A DNA stretch of 64,000 nt from Echinicola jeungdonensis. Its GTDB lineage: Bacteria > Bacteroidota > Bacteroidia > Cytophagales > Cyclobacteriaceae. This document shows positions 34,103-43,854 of this stretch, one piece after another (position 1 is the first letter of the stretch; each line of letters starts with the position of its first letter). Location: assembly GCF_030409905.1 (NCBI RefSeq), contig NZ_JAUFQT010000002.1, positions 124,001 to 188,000 of the forward strand. The letters are read 5' to 3'. The translations under genes were made by a program, and so were the position numbers. The notes under the pieces were generated by a model. That model saw nothing but the letters and a program-made list of their open reading frames with translations. It had not been told where the DNA came from and ran no database searches.

Positions 34103-36306
34103 CCGATTCCATAAACGTAGAAAACAAATCGGAATTGGTGTTTGATTTACATTCCTCGACGGAATCTCAAAATGATACATTAAAGGTTGATGGTGATATT
34201 ATTCTTGAAGATGGCGTTGCTGTTCGAGTGGTACCACATTTGGTGGGTGAAGAAGAGCGATTAGCTCCAGGTTCCTATGTGATCGCAAAGGCAACCGGGG
34301 AGATAAAAATAAATCTTGAAAATATTGCTATTACAGGGATTTTGGGTACACCTGCTTCCCTTAAAATTCAAGACGGCACCATTATTTTGGAGATAAAGGA
34401 TATCCGAGATGCTAAGTCAGTGATTTGGAATGGATCAAATTCTAACGTTTGGGATTTAGCTACTTCCGCAAACTTTTTAAATAATGATGTGGAAGATGTA
34501 TTTGTTACAGGTGATGATGTTGAAATCAATGATAATGCAATTGAAAAGAATATTGTTATTTCAGAAGATGTTTTGCCTAATTCTGTTAAGGTTAATAATT
34601 CGGAATATTTCACTTTTTCAGGAGAAGGATCTATTGTTGGCCCTGCTAGTTTAACTAAATCAGGCTCTGGAAAATTAAAAATATCTAATAACAATACTTT
34701 CTCAGGTAAATTAACCCTTAACGAAGGAACATTAAGTGTTTCAACTTTACCTAATAAACTTTCCGAAAAAAGTCCGCTTGGACCGGTGTCTAATGATGCC
34801 TCCCTTTTTGAAATTAATGGGGGGACGCTATCAGTCACTTCAGAAACTACAATGGACAGAGCAGTTAATATTGGAGCTAACGGTGGGACCTTGATTCACA
34901 ATGACAAATTGAATTGGAATGGAATAATTTCAGGTGGAAAACTCACTAAATCTGGTTCCGGAGAATTGGTGATGGGGGCTGCTAATTCAATTAGTGAATT
35001 GGTAATTATAGGAGGAAAAGTCCGTCTGTTGAATGAAGAAGCAAATCCTGGAGGGTTGGTAACTATTGAAAATGGTTCTTTTTTTAGTTATGATAATAAT
35101 TACACTTACAGCACTTCAAGTTTTGATTTTCAAATTCCCGAGGGTAAAGAAGGTAATATCTATTTAGACGGACGATGTGCTTATACTGGGACGTTAACTG
35201 GAGCTGGAATCCTTAATGCTTATATACCTTTTGTCCGAACAGATTTTAATGGAAACTGGTCTGAATTTTCAGGAACCCTAAATATTAAAAGCAAAAATGG
35301 TGATGATGTGCCATTTAGGATTAACAATAATTACGGTTACCCAAATGCAATTGTAAATATTGACGGGAACATATTTGTAGAGCCATTATCAGGAGGCACG
35401 ATTAAATTCGGTGTTTTAACGGGTACTGGAACCTTGGGTAATGCAGTCTGGGAATTAGGAGCTAGAAATGAGGATTTTGAATTTGAAGGTGTATTTACAG
35501 CAGGAAGCCTTAAAAAAGTAGGGACCGGAGCAATGGCTTTGTTGGGAACTAATACCTATACAGGAACTACCTCCGTAATTAATGGATCTTTTTTAGCAAA
35601 AAATCAATCGGGAAGTGCGACAGGAACTGGTAGCGTTTCTGTGGAAAGTGGAGCTTTTCTGGGGGGAGATGGTACCATTGGTGGTGAGGTCCAAGTTAAG
35701 AGTGGAGGAACCTTATACGCAGGGGACCCAAATACTACTGGTTCATCATTGGAAGTAAAAAGTGTAATGATGGAAGAGGAAAGTATATTCCATGTTAAAG
35801 TTAAAGGAGGAAGTTCAACTTCAGATAAGATCATTGTAGCAGATTCCTTTACTGCCAGTGGCCAGTTAGTTCTTGTGAATACTTCATCAGCAGAATTTGA
35901 GTTGGGGAGAAGTTATCGAATTGTTTCCTCTCCAAATATCGAGGGAGAATTTGATAGTATCTCACCGGAAACCCCAGGTGATGGCTTGGCGTGGGATACC
36001 AGCAAATTCAACTCGACAGGAGAAATTAGGATAGGAATGACTACCGCAATTGATAATAATCCTAGGGAGGAAGCCTTTGGATTCTATCCAAACCCTACAG
36101 ATGGAATCCTGAAATTTAATGTTAATTATTTTGGAAATGGAGGAGCCGAATTAATCGTAATCGATGTCAATGGAAAGGTGATGCTTCAAAAGGAAATAAA
36201 ATCCAATGAAGGCCAATTGGACCTAAGATCCTTCAAAAGTGGAGTATATATGATTCATATTTTTGATGGAGTAAATCTTTACAAAGAAAAAATAATAAAA
36301 AAGTAA
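34081..36306 (+). CDS. Autotransporter-type beta-strand repeats with T9SS sorting domain (3' part of the PL11 gene)
   Basis: This 741-residue frame has no signal peptide of its own and continues the PL11 gene after the frameshift: DQVFGNLDITDSINVENKS follows directly on ...SSLFVGG when one G is added. It holds repeated units of the passenger-associated beta-strand type (GPASLTKSGSGKLKISNN, TFSGKLTLNEGTLSV, KVGTGAMALLGTNTYTG, SGTLNI-like strands), which stack into a beta-solenoid. A T9SS C-terminal domain follows at about 661-741 (GFYPNPTDGILKFNV, KSGVYMIHIFDGVNLYKEK). It closely resembles the sorting domain of the giant protein at 47241. Thus the lyase is probably exported by the type IX system on a long stalk. 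The ATG at 34081 is probably not a real start. Confidence 0.85.
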   Translation: MFGNLDITDSINVENKSELVFDLHSSTESQNDTLKVDGDIILEDGVAVRVVPHLVGEEERLAPGSYVIAKATGEIKINLENIAITGILGTPASLKIQDGTIILEIKDIRDAKSVIWNGSNSNVWDLATSANFLNNDVEDVFVTGDDVEINDNAIEKNIVISEDVLPNSVKVNNSEYFTFSGEGSIVGPASLTKSGSGKLKISNNNTFSGKLTLNEGTLSVSTLPNKLSEKSPLGPVSNDASLFEINGGTLSVTSETTMDRAVNIGANGGTLIHNDKLNWNGIISGGKLTKSGSGELVMGAANSISELVIIGGKVRLLNEEANPGGLVTIENGSFFSYDNNYTYSTSSFDFQIPEGKEGNIYLDGRCAYTGTLTGAGILNAYIPFVRTDFNGNWSEFSGTLNIKSKNGDDVPFRINNNYGYPNAIVNIDGNIFVEPLSGGTIKFGVLTGTGTLGNAVWELGARNEDFEFEGVFTAGSLKKVGTGAMALLGTNTYTGTTSVINGSFLAKNQSGSATGTGSVSVESGAFLGGDGTIGGEVQVKSGGTLYAGDPNTTGSSLEVKSVMMEEESIFHVKVKGGSSTSDKIIVADSFTASGQLVLVNTSSAEFELGRSYRIVSSPNIEGEFDSISPETPGDGLAWDTSKFNSTGEIRIGMTTAIDNNPREEAFGFYPNPTDGILKFNVNYFGNGGAELIVIDVNGKVMLQKEIKSNEGQLDLRSFKSGVYMIHIFDGVNLYKEKIIKK

Positions 36307-36451
36307 AAAGATAAAAGCCCAATTTTTAGGATGAGAAAAATTTATCCGCTGGTTTGGGCTCGTTTTCCATACCTATTAAGTCACCTAAAAAAAAAACTAA
36401 ACTGAAACGTTAACAATAAATCTATAAACCAAATATTAAAACTAAAGGCTT

Positions 36452-37504
36452 ATGAAAAATTCAATTACCCAATTAGCTTTAGTGCTATTTCTAGGATTTT
36501 TGGCTTCATGTAATGAAGACACAGATGATGTAAATGTCAATGATCCTGTAGCAAGTTTTACATTTGAGCCTGGTGATGGGCCTAAAGTGAAATTTGACGC
36601 GGAGGCAACTAATGCAAGTGCTTACTTCTGGGAATTTGGTGATGGATATAACTCTAATGAAGAAGATCCAGTGCACAATTATGAGAAAGAAGGGGAGTAT
36701 AATGTAAAATTAATGGTATACGGGGAAGATGGTTCCAAACCAGCAGAAGTAGTAGAAACGGTTAATGTAAATATCATTAATGATCCGGTTGCAGATTTTA
36801 TCTATGAAGCCGATGAATTGAAGGTGAATTTTAAAGTAATGGCATCCAATGCAATGGAATACCATTGGGATTTTGGTGATGGAAATACTTCTACAGAAGA
36901 AAATCCTGAGCATACTTATGCTGCTGAAGGAGAATACACTGTAACCTTAACCGTAACTGGTGAGGAAGGTTCCACCTCTGTGGAATTGGTTAAAACTGTG
37001 GATGTTGCGAGATTAAGGGTGTTTGAACCTGTAACGGTTGAAAATGCAGACTTTGCACTTCCGGGTGACGATAAATATAGAAATTGGAGTAATGTTCCAG
37101 GTTGGAACAGTGATACCCAAGCTACGGATTCAGGAGTTGAAGCGGATGGTGATGGAAATTATCATGGTTTTATTAAAACCAGCGACCCTGCTGTTTACAA
37201 TCTATTGGATCATGAAATTACTATGGATGATGAAGAATTTAAATTGAATGTGACAGCTTGGAATACTTGGAATGGCCAGGATTTTATTGTTACAATTTAT
37301 TATGACTCAGGTGACGGCGTTAGGAATGTGTTGGGAACACAGGCCATTGAAATGGCCGTTGGAGAAACCCAAAACATTGAATTTATCGCAACGGCAACTA
37401 CGGAAGCCGTTGGAGCAAAGGTGGGAATCGAGTTTTCCGCTACAGCACCAAGCAGTGCTGGTTGGTTTGCATTTGATGATGTCCAAATGGAGGCAAAAAA
37501 GTAA
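36452..37504 (+). CDS. PKD-domain lipoprotein, probable glycan-binding protein
   Basis: A 350-residue lipoprotein (LASC, Cys at about 20). Two PKD domains are clear: one at about 30-110 (ASAYFWEFGDGYNSNEEDPVHNY), the other at about 112-190 (AMEYHWDFGDGNTSTEENPEH, TYAAEGEYTVTLTVTG). The C-terminal part, about 195-350, begins with FEPVTVENADFALPGDDKYRN and looks like a galactose-binding-like beta sandwich (GWNSDTQATDSG, ending AGWFAFDDVQMEAKK). It lies 145 bases after the PL11/solenoid gene and ends at its own terminator. I infer a surface-exposed protein that binds pectin fragments beside the lyase. The C-terminal domain is not one I can name. Confidence 0.85.
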   Translation: MKNSITQLALVLFLGFLASCNEDTDDVNVNDPVASFTFEPGDGPKVKFDAEATNASAYFWEFGDGYNSNEEDPVHNYEKEGEYNVKLMVYGEDGSKPAEVVETVNVNIINDPVADFIYEADELKVNFKVMASNAMEYHWDFGDGNTSTEENPEHTYAAEGEYTVTLTVTGEEGSTSVELVKTVDVARLRVFEPVTVENADFALPGDDKYRNWSNVPGWNSDTQATDSGVEADGDGNYHGFIKTSDPAVYNLLDHEITMDDEEFKLNVTAWNTWNGQDFIVTIYYDSGDGVRNVLGTQAIEMAVGETQNIEFIATATTEAVGAKVGIEFSATAPSSAGWFAFDDVQMEAKK

Positions 37505-37526
37505 TCCAGTTAACATATTATATTAT

Positions 37527-37561
37527 AAAATGGGTAGGCTAATTTGGTCTACCCATTTTTT
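37527..37561 (+). terminator. Rho-independent terminator after PKD lipoprotein
   Basis: Stem AAATGGGTAG / CTACCCATTT with a short loop, ending in a run of T, 23 bases after the stop. Confidence 0.9.
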
Positions 37562-38523
37562 ATAACCAATAGAAAATTATTCAGGTACTAACCAAAAATT
37601 TTTGATTTGATTGCCCAAAGTGGTCGAAAAAGTTTATGAAGTCAACGTTCGAGGGACCATCGTCCATTTACTGTTTCTAATAACCTGAATTCGATTTAAA
37701 AAGTAGAGTGATAAGATCGCTAAGGTCTTTGCGAGAGGTTTAAACTATCTCAAATAATATGAGTTGAATGACTGGGTTTCGGGGCTTTGTCATTCCGACG
37801 AAAAGAGAAATCCCTTTTTCTATTTGTTACTGAAAGAGATGCTTCCTGCGCACACCCTGTCAAACTCTAATCCCGTCAATGGTAGCCCTTTAGCAATGGA
37901 GGTCGCGAGGGAAAAAGTGTGTGGCCCGAATTCCGGAAGGCAGGCAATCTCATTTTTAAGGGATTCTCACTCCGCCTCCTGCGTATACCCCTGACGTTTT
38001 TGTAACTCAAACTGAGGTTATTAGTTTTTCCCTTTTTCAAGACCGATGAAGTCAATATTTTATATCAATTTTTTGGCCGGCCTTAGGACTTGGTTTTTGA
38101 AAAAGAATGCTTTATCTCCACAGGTTTTTAATAGGGTTTCAATTTATTTTTGAAAAAATCATCAAAAAATTGCCTTTAGGGATAACCTGCCAAATATTTA
38201 ATATGTAAAAGGTTTTTTAAACATTTAAGCTTGTTAAATAAACCAAATATAATTTAAAAGTGACCTGTTAACAGGTGATATTCGATTGTTTTCCTCTGTT
38301 TTTTTAAAAATATCACCTTGTAATTAAGTGGTTTTCAGTTATTTGTATAATTTGCGTGATTGTGAATTAGAATTCTTTTTCTTTAAGGTACAGTTTGAAT
38401 TAATTCTGTAAAAACGTTGTACCTTTTTATTTTATTTTAAGAAAAAACATGAAACCATGAGGTTGTTTTAATAGCACTTCCCCTCTTTATAAACGAAGAG
38501 CTAGTGCACCATACAGTTCGACT
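37562..38523. other. Long intergenic region before SusCD locus 2
   Basis: About 960 bases. The section 37660-38000 has more balanced base composition than its AT-rich flanks and an open frame at 37764-37994 without recognisable content. It reads like a decayed or repetitive extragenic element. The right end (38300-38520) is AT-rich and should carry the sigma-factor promoter. Confidence 0.4.
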
Positions 38524-39174
38524 ATGAAAAAAACCCAAAATAAAGACCTCAAAGAAAATGCTAAAACTTCGGCGCAGTTGTACATGCAGCACAGCCAGGT
38601 GATGATAGTTTATACTGAAAAGTCCGATAGGGAGGTTTGGGCTTCCTTTAAAAATGGCGACGAATCTGCATTCAATTACATCTATAGGAAATATGTAGGC
38701 GATCTATTCAATTACGGAATGCAAGTGACTCCTGATGATGAACTGGTAAGGGATTGTTTGCAAAAAATGTTTATAGATCTTCGGAACCGGGGATCTAGAT
38801 TGGGGGATGTCAAAAGTATAAAAGGGTACTTATTTACAGTTTTTCATAGAGAACTCTTTAAGTTGATCAGGGGCAAGAGAAAAACGGAAAGTGCCTTTTT
38901 GTCTATTGAGGATGGTGAAAACCACTTTTTTATAGAAGCCTCTCATGAAACTCAACTTATTGCAGAAGAATTTAGTGAAGAGAAAAAGAAAGAATTAGAA
39001 AAAGCCCTCAATCAACTTACTTTAAGACAGAGACAAGCCATAATCCTGCTATATCAAGAAGAGCTGTCCTACAAAGAAATCGCTGAAATCATGCAGTTTA
39101 AGGAAGTTAAGACAGCAAGGAGCCTAATCTATAAGGCAATGACCAACTTAAAGGAAATTTTCGAGGTGAAGTGA
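38524..39174 (+). CDS. ECF sigma-70 factor (SusCD locus 2)
   Basis: An intact 216-residue extracytoplasmic-function sigma factor. Region 2 spans about 38-105 (VWASFKNGDESAFNYIYRKY, LFNYGMQVTPDDELVRDCLQ, KMFIDLRNRG, IKGYLFTVFHRELFKLIRG), and region 4 about 155-212 (LEKALNQLTLRQRQAIILLY, QEELSYKEIAEIMQFKEVKT, ARSLIYKAMTNLKEI). An extra N-terminal segment of about 35 residues precedes region 2. FecR starts 18 bases downstream, the usual pairing in which the anti-sigma releases the factor when the transporter's STN domain signals glycan uptake. It is similar in plan to the broken copy at 19837, so the two loci probably derive from duplicated regulatory cassettes. Confidence 0.95.
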   Translation: MKKTQNKDLKENAKTSAQLYMQHSQVMIVYTEKSDREVWASFKNGDESAFNYIYRKYVGDLFNYGMQVTPDDELVRDCLQKMFIDLRNRGSRLGDVKSIKGYLFTVFHRELFKLIRGKRKTESAFLSIEDGENHFFIEASHETQLIAEEFSEEKKKELEKALNQLTLRQRQAIILLYQEELSYKEIAEIMQFKEVKTARSLIYKAMTNLKEIFEVK

Positions 39175-39192
39175 AAAATTGAAATCGTTCCA

Positions 39193-40230
39193 ATGAACCG
39201 GGAGTCTAAAATGAAATACACAGAATTTGACATAGAGGATTTTTTGAATGATGAGTTCTTCATTCAATGGGTCAAACACCCAGGGGATGAAACGGATCAT
39301 TTTTGGCTAAAGTGGATGAATGAAAATCCGGAAAAGCGAAATGTGATTCAGAAGGCACGTGAAGTTATCATGATTGTAGATTACAAAAGTAGAAATGTTT
39401 TATCTGATAAGGCATATATGGATTTGTTTGAGAATATTTTGGAAAAAAGTCCTGAAATAGCCACCCATGAGAGAAAATTCTTTTGGCGAGGTTGGCATAA
39501 AGTGGCTGCCATACTGATTTTCGTTTTTTCGAGTGTTTATTGTTTACAGTATTTTTTAGTTAAAAATCCAGAAAACCTTGTCAAACCTGTTGAAATGGTG
39601 AGCAAATATAATCCTGTAGGTCAAAAATCTAAATTTAGATTACCTGACGGAACCATAGTTCATCTTAATGCTGATAGCAAGTTATTGTTTCCCCGGCATT
39701 TTGTTGGTCAGGAAAGAAGAGTCAGAATGGAAGGGGAGGCCTATTTTGAAGTGAAAGAGGATAAGGAAAAACCTTTTATTATTGAAACAGGTGAAAACCA
39801 GATAAAAGTGCTGGGTACTTCTTTTAACCTGGTCAATGATGGCTACTTATCAGTTGCCCTTGTCAGTGGAAAAGTAGCAGTCGAAGATGAAAAAGGGGAA
39901 ATAATTACCCTTTTGCCCAGCGAAATGTTGGTTAAAAGTAAAACTGGAGCAATTTCCAAAACTAGTTTTGATCCCCTGGAAATTGCAGGTTGGAAAGATC
40001 AGTACCTGATTTTTAAGAATAATACTTTGGATGAAGTAGTGGAAAAGTTGGAAAAATGGTATGGAGTCAAGGTTCATTCTGAGCTAAAATTGGAGGAAAA
40101 TTGGTCTTATTCAGGGGTTTACCATGACAAATCATTGGAATATGTTTTGGATGGAATAAGCATCGCCTCTGAGTTTTCTTATTCTATCGATAATAATAAA
40201 GTAACAATTTCTAACCCGAAAAAAAGATAA
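39193..40230 (+). CDS. FecR-type anti-sigma factor (SusCD locus 2)
   Basis: A 345-residue anti-sigma regulator. The cytoplasmic N-terminus (DIEDFLNDEFFIQWVKHPGD, ending near 95) closely parallels that of the locus 1 FecR. The transmembrane helix is at about 99-119 (VAAILIFVFSSVYCLQYFLV). The periplasmic FecR domain (about 138-235) shows FRLPDGTIVHLNADSKLLF, MEGEAYFEVKEDKEKPFI and VLGTSFNLVNDG, and the C-terminal DUF4974-like domain (about 270-340) FKNNTLDEVVEKLEKWYGV. It starts 18 bases after its sigma factor. The start could also be the ATG at 39211 (MKYTEF), six codons in. A long perfect palindrome lies between it and SusC. Confidence 0.95.
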   Translation: MNRESKMKYTEFDIEDFLNDEFFIQWVKHPGDETDHFWLKWMNENPEKRNVIQKAREVIMIVDYKSRNVLSDKAYMDLFENILEKSPEIATHERKFFWRGWHKVAAILIFVFSSVYCLQYFLVKNPENLVKPVEMVSKYNPVGQKSKFRLPDGTIVHLNADSKLLFPRHFVGQERRVRMEGEAYFEVKEDKEKPFIIETGENQIKVLGTSFNLVNDGYLSVALVSGKVAVEDEKGEIITLLPSEMLVKSKTGAISKTSFDPLEIAGWKDQYLIFKNNTLDEVVEKLEKWYGVKVHSELKLEENWSYSGVYHDKSLEYVLDGISIASEFSYSIDNNKVTISNPKKR

Positions 40231-40268
40231 CCGATGAAAAATAATTACAAAAACACCAGTTAAAAAGG

Positions 40269-40296
40269 AAGGCAGAAAAGCTAGCTTTTCTGCCTT
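40269..40296. repeat. Perfect 28-base palindrome between FecR and SusC
   Basis: AAGGCAGAAAAGCT followed immediately by its exact reverse complement, 38 bases after FecR and 75 before SusC. It can form a strong hairpin in RNA but lacks a T run on either side. A role in uncoupling regulator and transporter levels is possible. Confidence 0.75.
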
Positions 40297-40370
40297 GAAG
40301 CCTTTGTCCCAATCGCCAAATCAGTCAAAGGCTAATTTTAAGTTTTCACACCTAAAATCTTTAACAAAAT

Positions 40371-43300
40371 ATGGAAAATAGAATACTAAGGCAAATTATT
40401 ATGCTTTCTAAATATTTTGTGGGTGCTTTCATTTTTCAGCTTTTTTTTACAGCTGTATTGATGGCAAACACAACAAATGCCCAAAAAAGCCTGAGCGAAA
40501 CTGTGGTGACAGTACAAGTAGAGAACGGTGGGCTCGAAGAAATCATCGGGCAACTTCACCAGCAGAGTGAATTTAAGTTTAGTTTCAATCAAGGAAAGGT
40601 TGATGTTCGTACAATTAAACTTGACCTAAACAAGGTTGATTCCCCCCTAGTAGAAGTCCTTAAGGAGATTTCTTCAAAATCCAATTTAAAATTTGTAAGA
40701 GTGGACAATTTGATCCACATCACCCGCAAGAATCCCTCCGAACTTTCGGCAAGGGAGGAAAATATTCTTGTCAAAGTAACTGGAAAGGTTTCTGGTTCTG
40801 ATGGTGGACCTCTAATAGGAGCAACTGTATTGGAAAAAGGTACTTCGAATGGAACAGTTACTGATTTAGATGGGAAATTTTCATTGAATGTGTCCGAGGA
40901 TGCAACTTTGGTAATTTCATTCCTAGGGTACATTGCAAAGGAGTTACCTGTGGGAGACCGTACTTCATTTGAAATATTTCTAGAACCTGATGTATCAAGC
41001 CTGCAGGAGGTGATAGTCGTCGGTTATGGGGAACAAAACAAGGCAACCCTTACGGGAGCTGTCGAACAGGTAGACTCAAAAGTTTTTGAGGATAGAGCAG
41101 TTACTAATCCCGCCCTTTCCCTTCAGGGACAAACTCCTGGATTGGTAGTGACCCGTGGTTCTTCCAGGCCTGGCAACGAGGGTCTTAAATTGCAAATCAG
41201 GGGAGCTACATCTGTCAACGGAGGTTCACCATTGATCGTAATTGATGGGGTCCCGGCAGTGAATGATAATGCATTTTACAACATGAACCCTGATGATATT
41301 GAATCAATAAGTATACTAAAAGATGGGGCTGCCTCTATTTACGGATCTCGAGCTGCTAATGGGGTGTTATTGGTTACGACTAAGCGGGGTGCCGTTGGTG
41401 ATATTAAAGTAAATTTAACTAGCAATTTTCGAGTGAATGCCATAGGTATACGACCTGCAGTTTCAGGTTTGAGAAAATATGCAGAAATGAATATAGAGGC
41501 TACCGATGAGGATTTGGCCTATGCCGGTACCGCATGGTATTGGGGCTGGGTAGACAGGGAAACGCTTGTCAGAATGCGGGATGAAGGGCCCGGGATATAT
41601 ACTACCCAATACTGGGGAGATATTTTCTTAGGGGAAGGTAATCGCTTTGATGATATGTACGGTACATCCTATTCAAATCAAACTAACTTGAGTGTTTCGG
41701 GAGGCTCCGAAAGGTCCAAATACCGGGTTTCTGCCGGCTTTGCTGAAAATGTAGGTAATCTTAAACCTGCTTATGACGGAAAGGAACAATATAACCTAAG
41801 GCTAAACCATAGTTATCAAATTTCAGATAGAATAAATATCGAAACAGGATTATCTTATTTTAGGTCTCATGTATCCGGTCCTTCGGGTGGCCTTGGAATT
41901 ACCTCATTAGCTTATGACCCTCCATTGTTCCCGGCCAAAAATCCCTATGGCCAGTGGTATGCAAATTTTGGTGTTGCAGGAAACAGGCATTCTATTGCCA
42001 ATGTCATTGAAGGTGGTCGCGAGGAGTCTTACGCAGATCAACTAAAATTATCCATAGCAGCTACTTTTGATATTACCGATGACCTGAATTTCAGGACAAC
42101 GGCCAGCTTGGATAAGGAGTTCTGGGACCGGGAAAAATATAAGATCAATATCCCCATGTACACCTGGTTCGGGGAAAAGGCTCCTGAGTCTGTCAACCCT
42201 AATTCTTCATTCGAGAAAATAAAGCGGAACATTAGTTACGGAAACTATGGAGGCTTTTTAAATTATAAAAAGTCTCTTGGATCGGATCACCACCTAGCGA
42301 TGATGGTGGGATCCACCGCCGAATTGAGAAAAACCGATGAATTGCAAGGGTATAGGCAGGGTTTTGAAGATAATGGCATTTATAATTTGAATGTGGCGTC
42401 CCCTGAAAATAACGTGACCAATAAAGGGCTGGCTTCCAACTGGGGATTCCTTTCGTATTTAGGACGATTCAATTACAACTATAAAGATAAATACCTCCTG
42501 GAGCTGACTGGCAGAAGAGATGGATCCTCAAAATTCCATCCTGATTACCGTTGGTCAAATTTCGGGGGAGCGTCTGTCGGCTGGGTAGTGACTGAAGAGC
42601 AATTTATGCAGGATGTTACCATACTGGATTTTCTTAAGTTCAAGGCCAGTTACGGTGAAATGGGAGGACAGGTTGGAATCGGAAACCATGACTATTTGTC
42701 TGCTGTAACCTTGGGTTCAACCATTTTTGGCAAAAGTGCTTCCCTACAGACCACCGCGGCCGTTCAGGGGCTTACCAGCCTTACTAGAACCTGGGAAAGG
42801 ATAGGTGTGGCCAATTACGGAGCAGAATTCAGGCTTTTGAATCACAGGCTAACAGGGTCATTTGACTATTTTACCAAGAAGAACGATGGCATGTTAATCG
42901 CTGTGAACTATCCGGACCTGCTAGGTGGAGAAGCTCCGAAAACAAATAGTGGCGTCCTGGAAGTAAAAGGTTGGGAAGCAATGCTTTCCTGGAAATCAAA
43001 TCTTGGCGATTTCAAATATAATGTATCCCTAAATATGAGTGATACAAGAAATGAATTGGTCAGTATGGATGGCGTTAATATTTATCATGCAGGCTTGAAC
43101 AAAACCATACAAGGATATCCGTTGGACGCTTATTTCCTTTATCAAACAGATGGTTTTTTTGCTAATGAGGCTGAAGTGGAAGCTTATTATGAACAGCTTA
43201 ATAATGGAGGAGAGGTCCCCAATTCCGATAACCAGTCCATACGGTTACGGCCTGGCGATACAAAAAAAGTTAATCTGGATGGTGATGGTATCATCAATGG

Positions 43301-43841
43301 TTCCGGAACTACCGTGGATGGAGACGGCGATGTTAAATTTATGGGAGATGCCGCCCCCCATTACACCTATGGTATTAATCTAGGTTTTCAATTCAAGGGC
43401 TTTGATTTTGGTACTTTCTTTCAGGGTGTGGTTAATCAAAACATCGTAAGAACTGATGGTATGGCCTATCCATTTGTCACTGTGGGCAATAACCAGACCA
43501 CAGCCTATCAGGGGAAAACATGGACGGAGGAAAACCCAAACACATCCTATCCAAGATTGACCTTTAATACAAGCAGGGCCAGGTGGAACTGGAAAAACAA
43601 TGACTTTATGTTGCAGAACAATCGCTATCTCAGGATGAAGACCTTAGTATTTGGCTACACTTTTAATGATCTGAAAATGGGTAATTATACCATGGACAGG
43701 ATACGCCTGTATTTTTCTGGGAATGATTTGTTTGAAATCACAAGTGTAAAAGATGGTTGGGATCCTGAGTTTGGTTCAAGTAGCAATAGTTCCTATCCTT
43801 TTAACAGGACTTATTCTATTGGCTTAAATGTGACATTCTAA
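40371..43841 (+). CDS. SusC-like TonB-dependent transporter with STN domain (locus 2)
   Basis: An 1156-residue outer-membrane oligosaccharide importer. The signal region (residues about 10-38, ending TTNAQ) is followed by an STN domain at about 45-115 (VQVENGGLEEIIGQLHQQSE), a carboxypeptidase-regulatory-like domain at about 133-210 (VTGKVSGSDGGPLIGATVLE), and a plug from about 217 (VVGYGEQNKATLTGAVEQV, VIDGVPAVNDNAFYNMNPDD, ILKDGAASIYGSRAANGVLL). A TonB-type barrel ends in YSIGLNVTF. The STN domain links it to the FecR/sigma pair upstream. SusD begins 13 bases downstream. It is clearly a different transporter from the locus 1 SusC. With the downstream pectin-type enzymes it probably takes up pectin oligosaccharides, which is inference. 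Confidence 0.97.
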   Translation: MENRILRQIIMLSKYFVGAFIFQLFFTAVLMANTTNAQKSLSETVVTVQVENGGLEEIIGQLHQQSEFKFSFNQGKVDVRTIKLDLNKVDSPLVEVLKEISSKSNLKFVRVDNLIHITRKNPSELSAREENILVKVTGKVSGSDGGPLIGATVLEKGTSNGTVTDLDGKFSLNVSEDATLVISFLGYIAKELPVGDRTSFEIFLEPDVSSLQEVIVVGYGEQNKATLTGAVEQVDSKVFEDRAVTNPALSLQGQTPGLVVTRGSSRPGNEGLKLQIRGATSVNGGSPLIVIDGVPAVNDNAFYNMNPDDIESISILKDGAASIYGSRAANGVLLVTTKRGAVGDIKVNLTSNFRVNAIGIRPAVSGLRKYAEMNIEATDEDLAYAGTAWYWGWVDRETLVRMRDEGPGIYTTQYWGDIFLGEGNRFDDMYGTSYSNQTNLSVSGGSERSKYRVSAGFAENVGNLKPAYDGKEQYNLRLNHSYQISDRINIETGLSYFRSHVSGPSGGLGITSLAYDPPLFPAKNPYGQWYANFGVAGNRHSIANVIEGGREESYADQLKLSIAATFDITDDLNFRTTASLDKEFWDREKYKINIPMYTWFGEKAPESVNPNSSFEKIKRNISYGNYGGFLNYKKSLGSDHHLAMMVGSTAELRKTDELQGYRQGFEDNGIYNLNVASPENNVTNKGLASNWGFLSYLGRFNYNYKDKYLLELTGRRDGSSKFHPDYRWSNFGGASVGWVVTEEQFMQDVTILDFLKFKASYGEMGGQVGIGNHDYLSAVTLGSTIFGKSASLQTTAAVQGLTSLTRTWERIGVANYGAEFRLLNHRLTGSFDYFTKKNDGMLIAVNYPDLLGGEAPKTNSGVLEVKGWEAMLSWKSNLGDFKYNVSLNMSDTRNELVSMDGVNIYHAGLNKTIQGYPLDAYFLYQTDGFFANEAEVEAYYEQLNNGGEVPNSDNQSIRLRPGDTKKVNLDGDGIINGSGTTVDGDGDVKFMGDAAPHYTYGINLGFQFKGFDFGTFFQGVVNQNIVRTDGMAYPFVTVGNNQTTAYQGKTWTEENPNTSYPRLTFNTSRARWNWKNNDFMLQNNRYLRMKTLVFGYTFNDLKMGNYTMDRIRLYFSGNDLFEITSVKDGWDPEFGSSSNSSYPFNRTYSIGLNVTF

Positions 43842-43854
43842 AAAACTGAAAGCG

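Noticed and set aside
34081..36306. Independent gene starting at ATG 34081
   Set aside because: It has no signal peptide although it ends in a T9SS domain, and its first residues continue the upstream frame once one G is added.
36310..36365. Weak inverted repeat AGCCCAA / TTGGGCT after the solenoid gene
   Set aside because: Only seven pairs with a very long loop; too weak to call a terminator.
37764..37994. Open frame of 76 codons in the gap before locus 2
   Set aside because: No recognisable domain, no ribosome-binding context and odd composition; probably chance.
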